Shown here: positions 54,557 through 64,000 of the stretch, piece by piece
Position numbering within the stretch: position 1 is the stretch's first letter
How the letters are laid out: every line of letters begins with the position of its first letter
Origin: Branchiostoma floridae
Lineage: Eukaryota > Chordata > Leptocardii > Amphioxiformes > Branchiostomatidae
Direction of reading: 5' to 3'
Length of the DNA stretch: 64,000 nt
Assembly: GCF_000003815.2 (NCBI RefSeq)
Contig: NC_049982.1
Location: 32,440,878-32,504,877, forward strand
Made by a program: the position numbers and the translations under genes
Notes under the pieces: generated by a model
The model's input: the letters and a program-made list of their open reading frames with translations, nothing else
Databases searched by the model: none
Told to the model about the DNA's origin: nothing

Positions 54557-55229
54557 TCCTAGGCAAGTTGAAACTCTTCTTACTGGTCTCTTGTCTCATT
54601 CATGGCCATCTTGTGTGGCAATACATATTGTGAATGATTTCGGGGTGATGTGTCAAGGATAAGGTCTTTATTATATATGATCTACTGTAACAGCACAATG
54701 ACTTAAAACCATCCAGGCATGCACTACATATAATAGATGGAGTACAGTAAACAACAAAATTATGCATATCCCTCATAAATATGCTTTTTTATCAAGAATG
54801 AAATGTAATACTAACTTCACCTAAATCTGAATATATATATCCAGGATTTATAAAACAGGGCACAGGATGGATATATGCTATATACATATCAGTTATGCCA
54901 CCAGTAATGCAAGCGTGACAGGCTAACTACTATTTTTTTATGTTTCTGATTACCATGGTAGATAGAAGAACAAAATTGTCTTGCACTTGGCAAACTTAAG
55001 TTATGCGGAGTAGAATACTTTTGCTGTACGTTTAGTAATATTGTATTTACCTCTCAAGTAAGTTTTGTAATCATTTGACCTAAGATTACTCACAAATAGT
55101 ACAGGCATGAGCATTACACGTTGTTGTACAATCTGCAAAACAAGTACTTGGACCATGTCCTTTCATGGTTTAGAACACTTTTACACTTTCTTGTGTCTGA
55201 ATAATTTGATTACACATCATGATCATCAG

Positions 55230-55587
55230 TCGGCGTGCTTACACACGACAGGGTTATACCGCCCCTTACGGGGTGACATGCCCTTTCGCTGGCTAATTAC
55301 AAGACGGGGATGCGCCAGGTCTCCCGTCCAGGTGAATAATGTAAATCACCATGTGGCTTCTTTAACGTGCATGGGGTGTGACTCTCCACATAGACGGGAC
55401 CTCCATTTAACGTCCTATCCGAGGGACGGCCCTAGCCGAAGCTCGGTACTCATTTTCACCTGAGTAAAGTGAGGAAAGCCGTGTAAAGTGCCTTTCCCAA
55501 GGACACACGATCCGTGACAGGCAGCCGGATTCAAACCCAAGACCTCTCAGACCTCAGCCAAACAAGCTGCCGCTGCGCCATGCGGTC
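55230..55587 (-). mobile_element. tRNA-derived SINE, minus orientation
   Basis: On the minus strand the head starts GACCGCATGGCGCAGCGG, with an A-box-like TGGCGCAGCGG (55570-55580) and a B box GGTTTGAATCC (55527-55537), the split RNA polymerase III promoter of tRNA-like genes. The body contains CCTTGGGAAAGGCACTTTAC and CACGTTAAAGAAGCCACATG, phrases common in SINEs of aquatic invertebrates and basal chordates. The internal promoter appears intact, but the anticodon arm is not a functional tRNA. Confidence 0.7.
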
Positions 55588-55906
55588 TCACTGTCTCTTA
55601 TTACACAATCATTAATTTATTCCCCTGAAGTTTCGGTGACCGTCTGTCACTTTCCTCAGGGCATCTGTAACTGTAAGCAGTGACATCTAGTGCTGCAGTA
55701 CAACTGGTTCACATTGTACTGCAGCACTAAGAAGTCACCGTACATCCATGTATGTAAATACATTTGTGACCGCATCTGTAACCATAAGCACCACATATAT
55801 TGTGAAGTCTACGGGTGACGGTAAAAGTGACACTACTTAGCTAAAAACACGAGCCATCACAAGGCCATGTTGCACTACTAGCTATGGAAAAAGTGTCATA
55901 CATTGT

Positions 55907-56244
55907 CAGGGCTCGAAATACCACCTGCATATGCAGGTTAGTGCAGGTAAAATTGGAGCTGTGCAGGTATTTCTGGTGTCTACCTGCACCTAACCTGCAC
56001 TGGGTTTTATACATTAGATATTATATCAGGAGTATATGGATTGTTATTAGCTGCATTGACTGTTACCACCTGTAAAGTATGAAAGAAAAAATAGCAATGG
56101 TTCCTGAACATGATCCGTACTTCCTAAATTCAGAGTGGTGCAGGTAAAATTTGTCTTGTGCAGGTAACATTGGTCTGGTGCAGGTAATTTTCAATGTTAC
56201 TTGCACCAGTGCAGGTATGCAGAAAAAAGTTATTTCGAGCCCTG
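55907..56244. mobile_element. MITE family A, 5-bp target duplication ATTGT
   Basis: CAGGGCTCGAAATACC ... TTATTTCGAGCCCTG with ATTGT at 55902-55906 and 56245-56249. It lies 88 bp downstream of the TRP-like gene stop and so is probably within its 3' UTR or just past it. Confidence 0.8.
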
Positions 56245-56331
56245 ATTGTGGTCAGGTCAGCTACTATACTTCAACCATACAGGCTTACAGTATACAGTAT
56301 TTCATCCCACCCTGTTCACTTCCTTCGTAGT

Positions 56332-59300
56332 CTATCGTCTGATCTGAGCTTGAAGTGTCTCCAGATTTGTCTCCAGGGCAGCCTTGTTGCTCCTCAAACC
56401 TGTGAAGATGTCTTCCACCTCCTTCTTCAGACCCTTTGTTTCTTCCTCCACAGCTAGGAGATGAGTGTCCACTGCTATGTCCATGTCCTGGGGTGAAAAA
56501 CCATACAAAAATAAGGCAAGATTCTGTAACTGTCTATTATGCATGTTCAGTTTGTTAGAATCGACTATGTTTTGTTAATCATTGTTTTATTCACCTTCTG
56601 CATACAAAACCTAAGTTATGGCTTCCAACATTTTTATTTGACCTCTGATCTCCAACCTTCCCTCTGAGTTACCTCAGTTGATTTTGTTAGTTTTCTGTTT
56701 ACTCATTGTATAAGATTTGTTGCTTATGTTTTGTATTTATTGCTCGTGTATTGTAGGACTCCAGGAAGAATAGTGATACTACATTTAGTATCACTAATGG
56801 AGATCCAAATAAAACAAACAAACAAACAAACAGGTGTTTATCCGAAGGGAGTGTAGTCTGTGGCATGTCTGTGTGTGCCTCTGCAATTCTCGATGTGACA
56901 TATGTAAGGATATGAATATTTCAATCAAGTGGATATGTAAATATTTCAATCTTTAGCTAAAGCCTAGATATTTCAAAGTTGGTTGGTGGAAGTGTTGCGA
57001 AGCACTGTAGGTAAGGGGTTGAAGTCTGCCATCTCTTGATTACCTTGTTGCTGCAAGTTTCCCTTGATGTAAGAATTGTTTAGTTTTCTTGGCTACTTTG
57101 GTCTACCATTCAGTTCATCCTTGGAGAGGTGACACCAGTGACACATGTTCCTGTCCAGCATGATTGAACGGAGCTCTACCATTATCTACTTAAAATTCCC
57201 CATCAAATGTATTCACTCTTCACAGTCTATAAAATATAAGATACCATATTTAACGTTATTTACCTCTGCAAGAAGGTTATGGTTTAGGTTTTGGCCCAAC
57301 AGCAGCTGCAAATGAGGACCTTATTCACAAATCAAAGGGAAACCTTCGCAGCTTACATACAATATACTGTAAATGCAGAAATGTTCGCGGTGGATTAATG
57401 TTCGCGGTTTTCGCGGTGACCACTTCACCGCGAACTTAAAACCACCGCGAACATTTTTCCATTATGGTATTAGACTGCAGTCAATGGTGTTACCGCGAAC
57501 TTAAATCAACTGCGAAAAGTCCCTTTACGCACTACTGCGAAATTAAATCCCCGCGAAATTAAATGCATTTACAGTATCAGATGTAAAGGTTAACATTACT
57601 TAGCAGAGGTATGATGTTTCAGAACTCAAGATATTGCATGTGGCTTTTTTTTCTTAAAAGATTTAATTCTTAGTCCATACCTCGACGGACACATGACTCT
57701 GGAGTGTCTTCTGGTAGTGCGCAACCATCTGCCGCATGATGTCACTTACGTCAACTTTGTCTGCTTGAAATACATTACCCTCCCTGCACAAAACAAACAA
57801 ACATACAGAATGTGGGCAGTTTGTTAAACATCCAATAATTACAGAAGTTGGAATTAAATCTAGCTTTAATGAATGGAATGGCTCCAGACAATATAGGCTG
57901 AATACAAATGCCTGACTTAGTTAGCTTACAAAACTTATTTCATATTTCATGAGTGCTAAGAAAAAATCGTCTTGTTACGTGTTCTTTGGTGTCTTACAAG
58001 CAATCGGCCGTCTTGGTGTGCTTAGCGCTTCCTCATTTATTTTGAAAATATGCACGATAATGGAAAAGTCTATATGTATAGAGAATGCATGGGCAGGGTC
58101 TGCATGGGTGTAGTGAGTGTCATATGGTTTGTAAAACATACATTGTGTAATTCACCACAAATAGAATTCCATTGCTAAAAGGTTGACTGATCATGTATTC
58201 ATTGATGCATTATCTATTGGGAAATTTGGACACACCTACCCAAAGTAGCTTGACCATGCCTTCTTGGCCTTCTCTGCTTTACGTTTGTTGCACTGAAGAG
58301 ACAGAAAAGGGACAAGTAAACCAAACATTTTAAGTCAGTTTTTTTATACCAATAGACTCAACGGTCAACAACCTTTGTGTCACACTTAATAGTTTGATGT
58401 GTCTTTGCATTTGAAACAAATGTAGTGACACAGTGAAAAACAAAATATTTTTGTTGTGGGATGAGTTTGTAGTGTCACTGTAAAAGAACCTTAAGAAATT
58501 TGCAGCCATTCCCTTAGACTGCAAACATCTACGTACATTTGCTCAGTTGGAAGTAAAGAAATGAATACTGATGATGTAATAATTACCCAACGTCTGCAGA
58601 TGGTGGCATTACATGTGCAGGTCACTCGGGAACAAGTTTTTTTGCACCTCAACACTATGGGCTTTATACCCAGCCATACGAAATGGAGGATGTTGAATGG
58701 AACTGGAAGGTCTCTAATGTCCTGGTACTCAAGGATAAATCTGGCTCTGGCGTGTGTCCGTTGTAGTAGAGTTTTTTCCTGCAAGAGAAGTAAGTGTGAA
58801 TGAAAAGGGTAAATTGAAACCAAATTAAGACACCTGCAATGATTTGTATTTATTTGCTGGAACAGTTTGGTCATTTTGGTCATGTTTGCTGGAGCAGCCA
58901 GCAAAAAACATGTCTTTGGCAGTTCTTAGCTCTGATTGGTTCATGACAGAAGAAGAATATGCCAGCAAAAACAATATGTTTCCCCTTTGGGGGAAATATA
59001 ATAAGTTATTAACTGCTGTGAACACATTGACTGTTTGGGGCATGCCCTCAATTCTTTCGCAAGACTCCTATGATTGGAGTCTTGAGAATTTTGTACAATG
59101 AAGATTAAAGTACCAAACTACATAGGAAAAGATAGAAAGGCACCTTTGTGTAGCCTGTTAACCATACCATCAGGAGCTTTCCGCTATCTCTACTGTGCTG
59201 CGAGTGTAGGCAGATCATAAGCAGAAGCTGGGGTAATTTTGACGGGTTTGGGTAAGGGTCACTCCTAAGCCAACCAGCAGAGAATGGTGACCAGTAGGGC

Positions 59301-62300
59301 TGGGTACTGGTACAAAACCGTTTTGTCTTATTGGACCGGTCCGGAAAAACCGGACCTGAAAAAATTTGGTGTACCAGATGTTGGACCTATTGGAAAATTA
59401 ATAGATTATATGATCGGGGCATTCACGCGTTTTGGGGCTTACCGGTCGAAGAAAATAACAAGAGCGAAGTAGCATTGAGTCTATAGTCGTTTCTACAAAG
59501 GTTTACAGCTAACCGTACACACTCAGTTAGCCTTGTAGGGTTTAAAACGCCAGTTGGAGTCGAATACTCCACAAACAAATTTCTTCCTAGTAAAATGGAC
59601 CATTCTTTTTAATTTTGTCCATTCACAAGTTTTCACATACTGAATCAGGTCCAGGTCTGGACCTGGACCTGAACCGGACATGGACCTAAAGTTTCTGTAC
59701 CGGTACCCAGCCCTAGTGACCAGGTTACCTTTTGAGTCGTTGTGACACTGGACACCAGACGGACAATCAACAGACTGACCACCACCAGGTTGGTCAGTAG
59801 GAACACGGCCAGGAGAACCTTGCAGAGGATGTGAGTCGGCAGGTAACTACTCAGGAAAATGTTGTGTCGCTGGAGACCAAACACAGCCCACTGCAGGTTC
59901 AGGAACATAGCACTGATTCTAAGCAAAAATGAGAACACTGGAGTGAGACAAGTAGGTGATGAGGAAAAAACAATCTCTGGTCACTTCAGATGCTGGAAAT
60001 ATGAAACAATGATGCAAATGTGCTGAAGTATGCCCTATAGATTTGCTGCATTGTTTGTTGCTAGAAGATTATGAGTTCTGCTGGCAAAATGTTGCATTTG
60101 AGCACCTTTAAAGCTCTGCTCATAAGTTACCAGTAGCTCATGCTTTCACTGACACTGATAGACATGTGCATGGGAGACTTACCCTGTAAACTCATCAGTG
60201 CTTGTTGAATTGTTGGTCCAAAGTGCATTCAGACTGGTCAGGTTCCCACCTCCTGCACCAGTGTTGTACACTTTGGTCATCCCACTGGCAAAGGCCACAG
60301 AAACGAAAACTGAAATGTACAATTATACCACAGGTTATGTAATGTTATTTCTCCTTTATCTGTGGGGCAACCTACATCAGTTGTTTTTAAAAACAGGGTA
60401 TCCTAGGATATCAAGTCGATGGATGGTGGTTTCAATTTGCAATATTTTCCAAATGTTACAATTGAAACCACTGTCTGTTTACTTGATATCCCAAAATGCT
60501 CCATTTTTTAAAACAATGGATATAGGTTACCCTGCAGATAAAGGTGATCTGGCGTTACCCAAGGTATCATAAAAATTTTATTTCCTCGGTCATACGAACT
60601 GTACCAATTTCTTATAAGCAATGTTAGTACTCCTAAAAATACTTTTTGTTCCTTCAGCTATAATCAAAGCTATAACAGACATTAGAGACACATTTATGTG
60701 TGTGGCTTTGTTATTCAGCACCAAGGACAGGAGACATACTGGAGGTTTTCTTTTGTGAAGAAAAAGAATTTTTTATATATGCAAAATATTCTTCATAAGC
60801 AAACCTTCTAGCTTCTGTTCAGTAACCAAAATTGACATCATCAGCAGTAAAAGGAAGCCCTGTTACTTTAACTCTCATAAGGTCACAGCAAGTAAATTTT
60901 ATGGATTACATCAGCGCGCGCATTAATTTTCGCCTGATTTCAGAAAAAAAACAATAATTTTTTCTTCTGCAGGGATGGTCAACATGACGATTAAGTACCA
61001 AAATGAGCAAATATATTGTGTTGCAGCCTAATAATTGTAGTTGCAGAAGTGACACTTGCAAGGTTCCCAGGACTGTAGTAGTAGAAATGAAACTTATTGA
61101 ATTTGTTGGTGATGCCAGTCTACCACACTAGTTTCACTTCTACCACACCAGTACATGTCTTAAATACAGGAATGAATGCCTTGTTGGCTCTGATACCATT
61201 TTTTGTCCCTTTAATTCTTTTTACAAGTCATCACAACTTTATGGTGCCTATTTTTGAAAATCTAGCCATGTTGTTTTTTGGGCCCTATCGCACTATTTTT
61301 GCAGTCTGCAGAGGATGTCATCCATAAAATTTACTTGCTGTGGCCTAATTCCACTGGATGCCATAATACCACCACATGAGAAAAATAGTTATAGTGATTT
61401 AAAGAGATGTAACAATGTAGCATCAGTAATCCTGAGGTTTAAACACTTCTGATATTTAGGTGCTAAAGACAATCTTAAGAAGGCCTCTACAACACCTTTT
61501 TTTATGTGGTGGTATTATGAGAGTTCACGTTATGACTTTGTTATTCAGCACTAAGGACAGCAGCTGTACTGGAGGTTTTCTTTTGTGAAGGAAAAGTATT
61601 TTTGTTCATGTATGCAAAACATTCTTCATCAGTAGGCCACATCATTGCTATTCAGTAACCAAAACTGACATTTTTAATTGTTAGTTTCCAATGGAAGGAA
61701 ATTTGCAGGCCTGTAAACGCACTGCTAGGCCTGGCCCTTAGCTTAGGTTTGGTTCGGAATCTGTTTGCATGGAACAAAGACTGAACAAAGTACTAAGGAG
61801 CAGTTGTTGTAACTGATGACATTTCTCAGTCTTCCTAGTCTCTATTGGACTTGGTGAGCTGGACTAGTTACCACCTGCAATTCTTGTCTTCAAGGGAAGC
61901 TCATACCCTGCCAAAGACAATCATGTATCTTTCTGCTGTGCTACCGTGATGTCACAGAAGCAGTGGATTGTACATTCCTTGACAAAGACTGAAAATTTGG
62001 GTATGTCCAATTTTTGGGTGTTGGAAATTACAGTTCAACTTTTACCCAGAATGACTTCTACCAAGTTGAACACAGATGAACTTTAAAGTTAAATACATGT
62101 CTATCTGTTTTTCAAATCAAGGGTGAGATCTGGTAGAGACTATAATGCCTTCCCAACAAAAGAACACAATTTTAGAATAACATGCATACCAAGGAAACAA
62201 AACAATGTTTTGACCTACCATACACAGATATCAGGTACCCAACATCCTTCGCAACTGTCCACAGGGAATATTCCAGTGGCCCAAACGTGGCAGTGACATC

Positions 62301-63097
62301 CAAATAGCCAAGCAAACGGATGAAAACCATGATAGTACCGAGTGCCAAGAAGATTTGCGATATGACTGGTACATACCAGTTAATGGTTGAACTCACACCA
62401 GAATCATTCTGATAAGTTGCCCCAGTCACTTCTGCTGTAAGCATCCCTACTTGTAGCCCATAATGCAATAGAAGAAGGGCAAGATAGATGACGTCATGCC
62501 AGCTGGAGTGCACGTATGTACCCACATTTGTCGAAACGTGCAACTGCTTCACCTCAAAGATTGCGAACCCAACCCACAACAAGGCAATCCATCCATCCAC
62601 TGCTGCCCATCGCACTTCTAGTGAAAATGGGAGGGTACATTTAGCAGTGAGGAGAGATGCCAACACAACGTAAACGCACAAGTTGGTTGTGAATCGAATG
62701 TAGGGACTGTATCGGCAATGCTTTCCTAAGAATACGATGTAATACTTAAGCTTTCGTGAGAGATCCCGCAAAGTTGCATCTTGGTATATCCAGCGGAAGA
62801 TACTATAGACGATTCCGTAAGCTACCGCTACGATAGGCAGCAGCAAGGGAGACAAGAGGAAGACGAGCGGAATGAACCAGTGGCTGAGGGTTCCCGCGTT
62901 GTAGAAGGCCTCTCCGTACCAGAGCTCCTCGATGTGCCGCTGGAGGAAGGATGACTGGAGGAAGTGCGAGTGTTGATCCGACACAGCGCACCTGAGAAGT
63001 GCGATCCCATCCGCCTGGATCACGTGACGGGCCTCCATGAAACTGCTGCAGCTCTGCAGGAGGTCCTGAGACACCTGCTCACAACTTCGGGAAAGGC
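56332..63097 (-). CDS. Divergent TRPC-like cation channel, 3' part (5' end outside window)
   Basis: TRPC proteins are tetrameric plasma-membrane cation channels gated downstream of phospholipase C. Exons in transcript order: 63097-62219, 60309-60183, 59918-59729, 58292-58240, 57783-57681 and 56487-56332. All are GT/AG with consistent phases, 501 visible residues, TAG at 56334-56332. Family signs: SCEQVSQDLLQSC and FLQRHIEELWYG match the TRPC linker before S1. Hydrophobic segments then correspond to pre-S1 and S1-S4, FGPLEYSLWTVAKDVGYL aligns with FGPLQISLGRTVKDI, and S5, pore and S6 follow. Oddities: the pore LFW motif reads LQW, the S6 LLNMLIAM segment is SLLIVRLV, and EWKFAR is replaced by KAEKAKKAWSSYF. 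The last two exons encode a coiled coil (LLAVEEETKGLKKEVEDIF). The ankyrin repeats must lie in exons beyond 64000. Confidence 0.82.
56600..56832 (+). mobile_element. LINE 3'-end fragment with (AAAC)n tail
   Basis: 3' UTR-like sequence ending GGAGATCCAAATAAAACAAA and an AAAC microrepeat (56807-56832), typical of CR1/L2-like tails. It lies in the last intron of the TRP-like gene, opposite to its transcription. Confidence 0.45.
57367..57574. mobile_element. MITE family D copy, TA duplication, TRP-like gene intron
   Basis: CTGTAAATGCAGAAATGTTC ... TAAATGCATTTACAG flanked by TA (57365-57366 and 57575-57576). Opposite orientation to the copies in the RNF38/44 gene. It ends 107 bp from the exon at 57681-57783. 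Confidence 0.8.
59295..59715. mobile_element. hAT-like MITE family B inserted beside a splice donor
   Basis: TAGGGCTGGGTACTGGTAC ... GTACCGGTACCCAGCCCTA with exact 8-bp duplication GTGACCAG (59287-59294 and 59716-59723). The best-preserved ends of the family. The duplication starts at intron position +6 of the minus-strand TRP-like gene. Confidence 0.88.
60390..60580. mobile_element. Relative of the 38723-39063 element, internal part
   Basis: GGATATCAAGTCGATGGATG against ACTTGATATCCC forms the same long hairpin as in the 38.7-kb element, and GGATATAGGTTACC.....GATAA.GGTGA is shared. The outer ends are not recognisable here. Confidence 0.5.
60700..61680. repeat. ~140-bp direct repeats (836-bp offset) enclosing two MITEs
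   Basis: GACTTTGTTATTCAGCAC at 61537 and TGGCTTTGTTATTCAGCACC at 60701 start two matching segments, both continuing TACTGGAGGTTTTCTTTTGT and ending in CAGTAACCAAAA.TGACAT. Between them lie an element with ends TAAGG.CACAGCAAGTAAATT (60878-61347) and a copy of the 63123-63314 hairpin family (from 61346). Confidence 0.6.
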
Positions 63098-63122
63098 CTA
63101 GAAGATGTAACATACATTCGCT

Positions 63123-63314
63123 TAATTCCACCAGGTGTCATAATACCGCCACCTCAAAAAACATTGTTATAGAGGCCTTCTCAAGATTGTCTTCAACACC
63201 TTAACATCTGAATTGTATTACATTTAGGATATTTAACATTCGGTGTTCAAGACAATCTTGAGAAGGCCTCTAGATTAAAGTTTTTGAGGTGGCGGTATGC
63301 CACCTGGTGGAATT
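63123..63314. mobile_element. Near-perfect hairpin MITE next to a TRP-like exon acceptor
   Basis: TAATTCCACCAGGTGTCATA at the left mirrors the right end through CACCTGGTGGAATTA. The inner AAGGCCTTCTCAAGATTGTC is mirrored by GACAATCTTGAGAAGGCC, so nearly the whole 192 bp can fold. It stops 25 nt upstream (in transcript direction) of the exon starting at 63097. A diverged copy begins at 61346. Confidence 0.75.
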
Positions 63315-63436
63315 ATGATAGTCAATGTTATGATGTGCAGAAGAAATAACTTGACAGTCAGCATCTAAACGCGGTTGGAGGAGGTTAGACGCGATTACAC
63401 GCATAACCAGACGCGGGTACACGCATATCTACACGC

Positions 63437-63535
63437 GATTTAATCGAAAATTGCACGACTTTTCATCACGATTTAACCGAGAATTGCACGACTTTTGATA
63501 ACGATTGAACCGAGAATTGCATGAGTTTTAATCGC
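63437..63535 (+). repeat. 33-bp tandem repeat, three units
   Basis: Units begin GATTTAATCGAAAATTGCAC, GATTTAACCGAGAATTGCAC and GATTGAACCGAGAATTGCAT at 63437, 63470 and 63503. The preceding ACACGC/ACGCG-rich stretch (63370-63436) is a related degenerate repeat. Confidence 0.75.
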
Positions 63536-63689
63536 GTGCAGAGCGCGAGCGCAATATAATCGAGATTCGTACAGCAAATCTGTTTAACGTGCACCTGTTA
63601 TCATGGCCTTTAGTCATGTCTTGTTTGCTTTGGTCCTCTCCCGAAGGCAAGGTAGCGACCTTCGGGAGCAAACCAAAGCTATCAACATG

Positions 63690-64000
63690 CCCGTAGCCAG
63701 GATTTCGGTTGGGGGGGTTCTTTTTAGTACTAGTAAATGTGGGACCATCGAGCGCCGCAGGCGCGAGACTCACGCCGAAGGCGTGAGGTACCTAGGGGGG
63801 TCCGGGGGCATGCTCCCCCGGAAAAAATGAAATTTTGACCCTCTGAAACGCCATTTCCTGCATTTTGACCGTCAAAAATCGCTTGTGAAGTTTGATGGAA
63901 TTTCTATTAAAGGACAAGGCTTTGAGGCCAACTCCCTCGACATATTTTCACCATGTCCGACACCAAAGGCGTGAGGCGTCGCAATGGAGGTCCGGGGAAA
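63690..64000 (+). mobile_element. End of a GGGGGGTCCGGGGGCATGC-type interspersed element
   Basis: GGGGGGTCCGGGGGCATGC followed by TCCCCCGGAAAAAATGAAAT, with GCCGCAGGCGCGAG and GCCGAAGGCGTGAG palindromes, is a phrase I know as a widely dispersed repeat of marine invertebrate and amphioxus genomes. Only one end is in the window. No TRP-like exon was recognised between 63315 and 64000. Confidence 0.5.

Noticed and set aside
55527-55587. Functional tRNA gene on the minus strand
   Set aside because: A and B boxes are present, but the acceptor and anticodon stems do not close and a long SINE body follows.

Overview
This is a eukaryotic, intron-rich, AT-leaning genomic window. I read it as an invertebrate deuterostome, most likely amphioxus (Branchiostoma). 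That is an inference from chordate-like single-copy orthologues (TIA1/TIAL1, RNF38/RNF44), long introns packed with small inverted-repeat transposons, and the general repeat character. Nothing in the sequence names the species. A run of 100 N (18058-18157) shows it is a draft scaffold.

Layout. 1-3840: a non-LTR retrotransposon (ORF1 tail, then an endonuclease/reverse transcriptase ORF2 with one frameshift) ending in a 20-bp tandem repeat. 4608-5412: a ~262-bp satellite-like array. 5480-7690: a cluster of duplicated, partly decayed exon-like blocks of an unrecognised gene. 7865-8410: two divergent copies of a retroelement-like coding fragment in inverted orientation. 9264-12762: a repeat-rich block bounded by ~112-bp direct repeats.

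Gene 1 (+, 13354-33819): the orthologue of the RNA-binding proteins TIA1/TIAR. It has 13 coding exons giving a ~389-residue protein with three RRMs and a Q/G/Y-rich C-terminus, behind a TATA-less promoter with ETS, ZNF143-like, NRF1 and YY1-like motifs. Gene 2 (+, 40211-53377): the RNF38/RNF44 RING-H2 ubiquitin ligase, 11 coding exons, ~619 residues, behind an ETS/CRE promoter. Gene 3 (-, 63097-56332): the 3' two thirds of a divergent TRPC-like cation channel gene. It has six exons here; the 5' end lies beyond the window. Genes 2 and 3 are convergent. No operon-like or pathway link between the three genes is visible.

The most informative signals are in the transposon layer. Exact target-site duplications can be read for many elements: 8-bp hAT-type, 5-bp CAGGG-ended, TA-type and TTAA-type. 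One locus in TIA1 intron 6 is a clean nested insertion: a 1.4-kb pogo/Tc1-like relic inside a hAT-like MITE, with both duplications intact. Three separate elements sit within about 26 nt of splice sites of TIA1 or the TRP gene. The TRP gene itself has lost the canonical TRPC pore (LFW) and TRP-box (EWKFAR) residues while keeping the rest of the fold. I found no CRISPR, tRNA, rRNA or bacterial-type system here.
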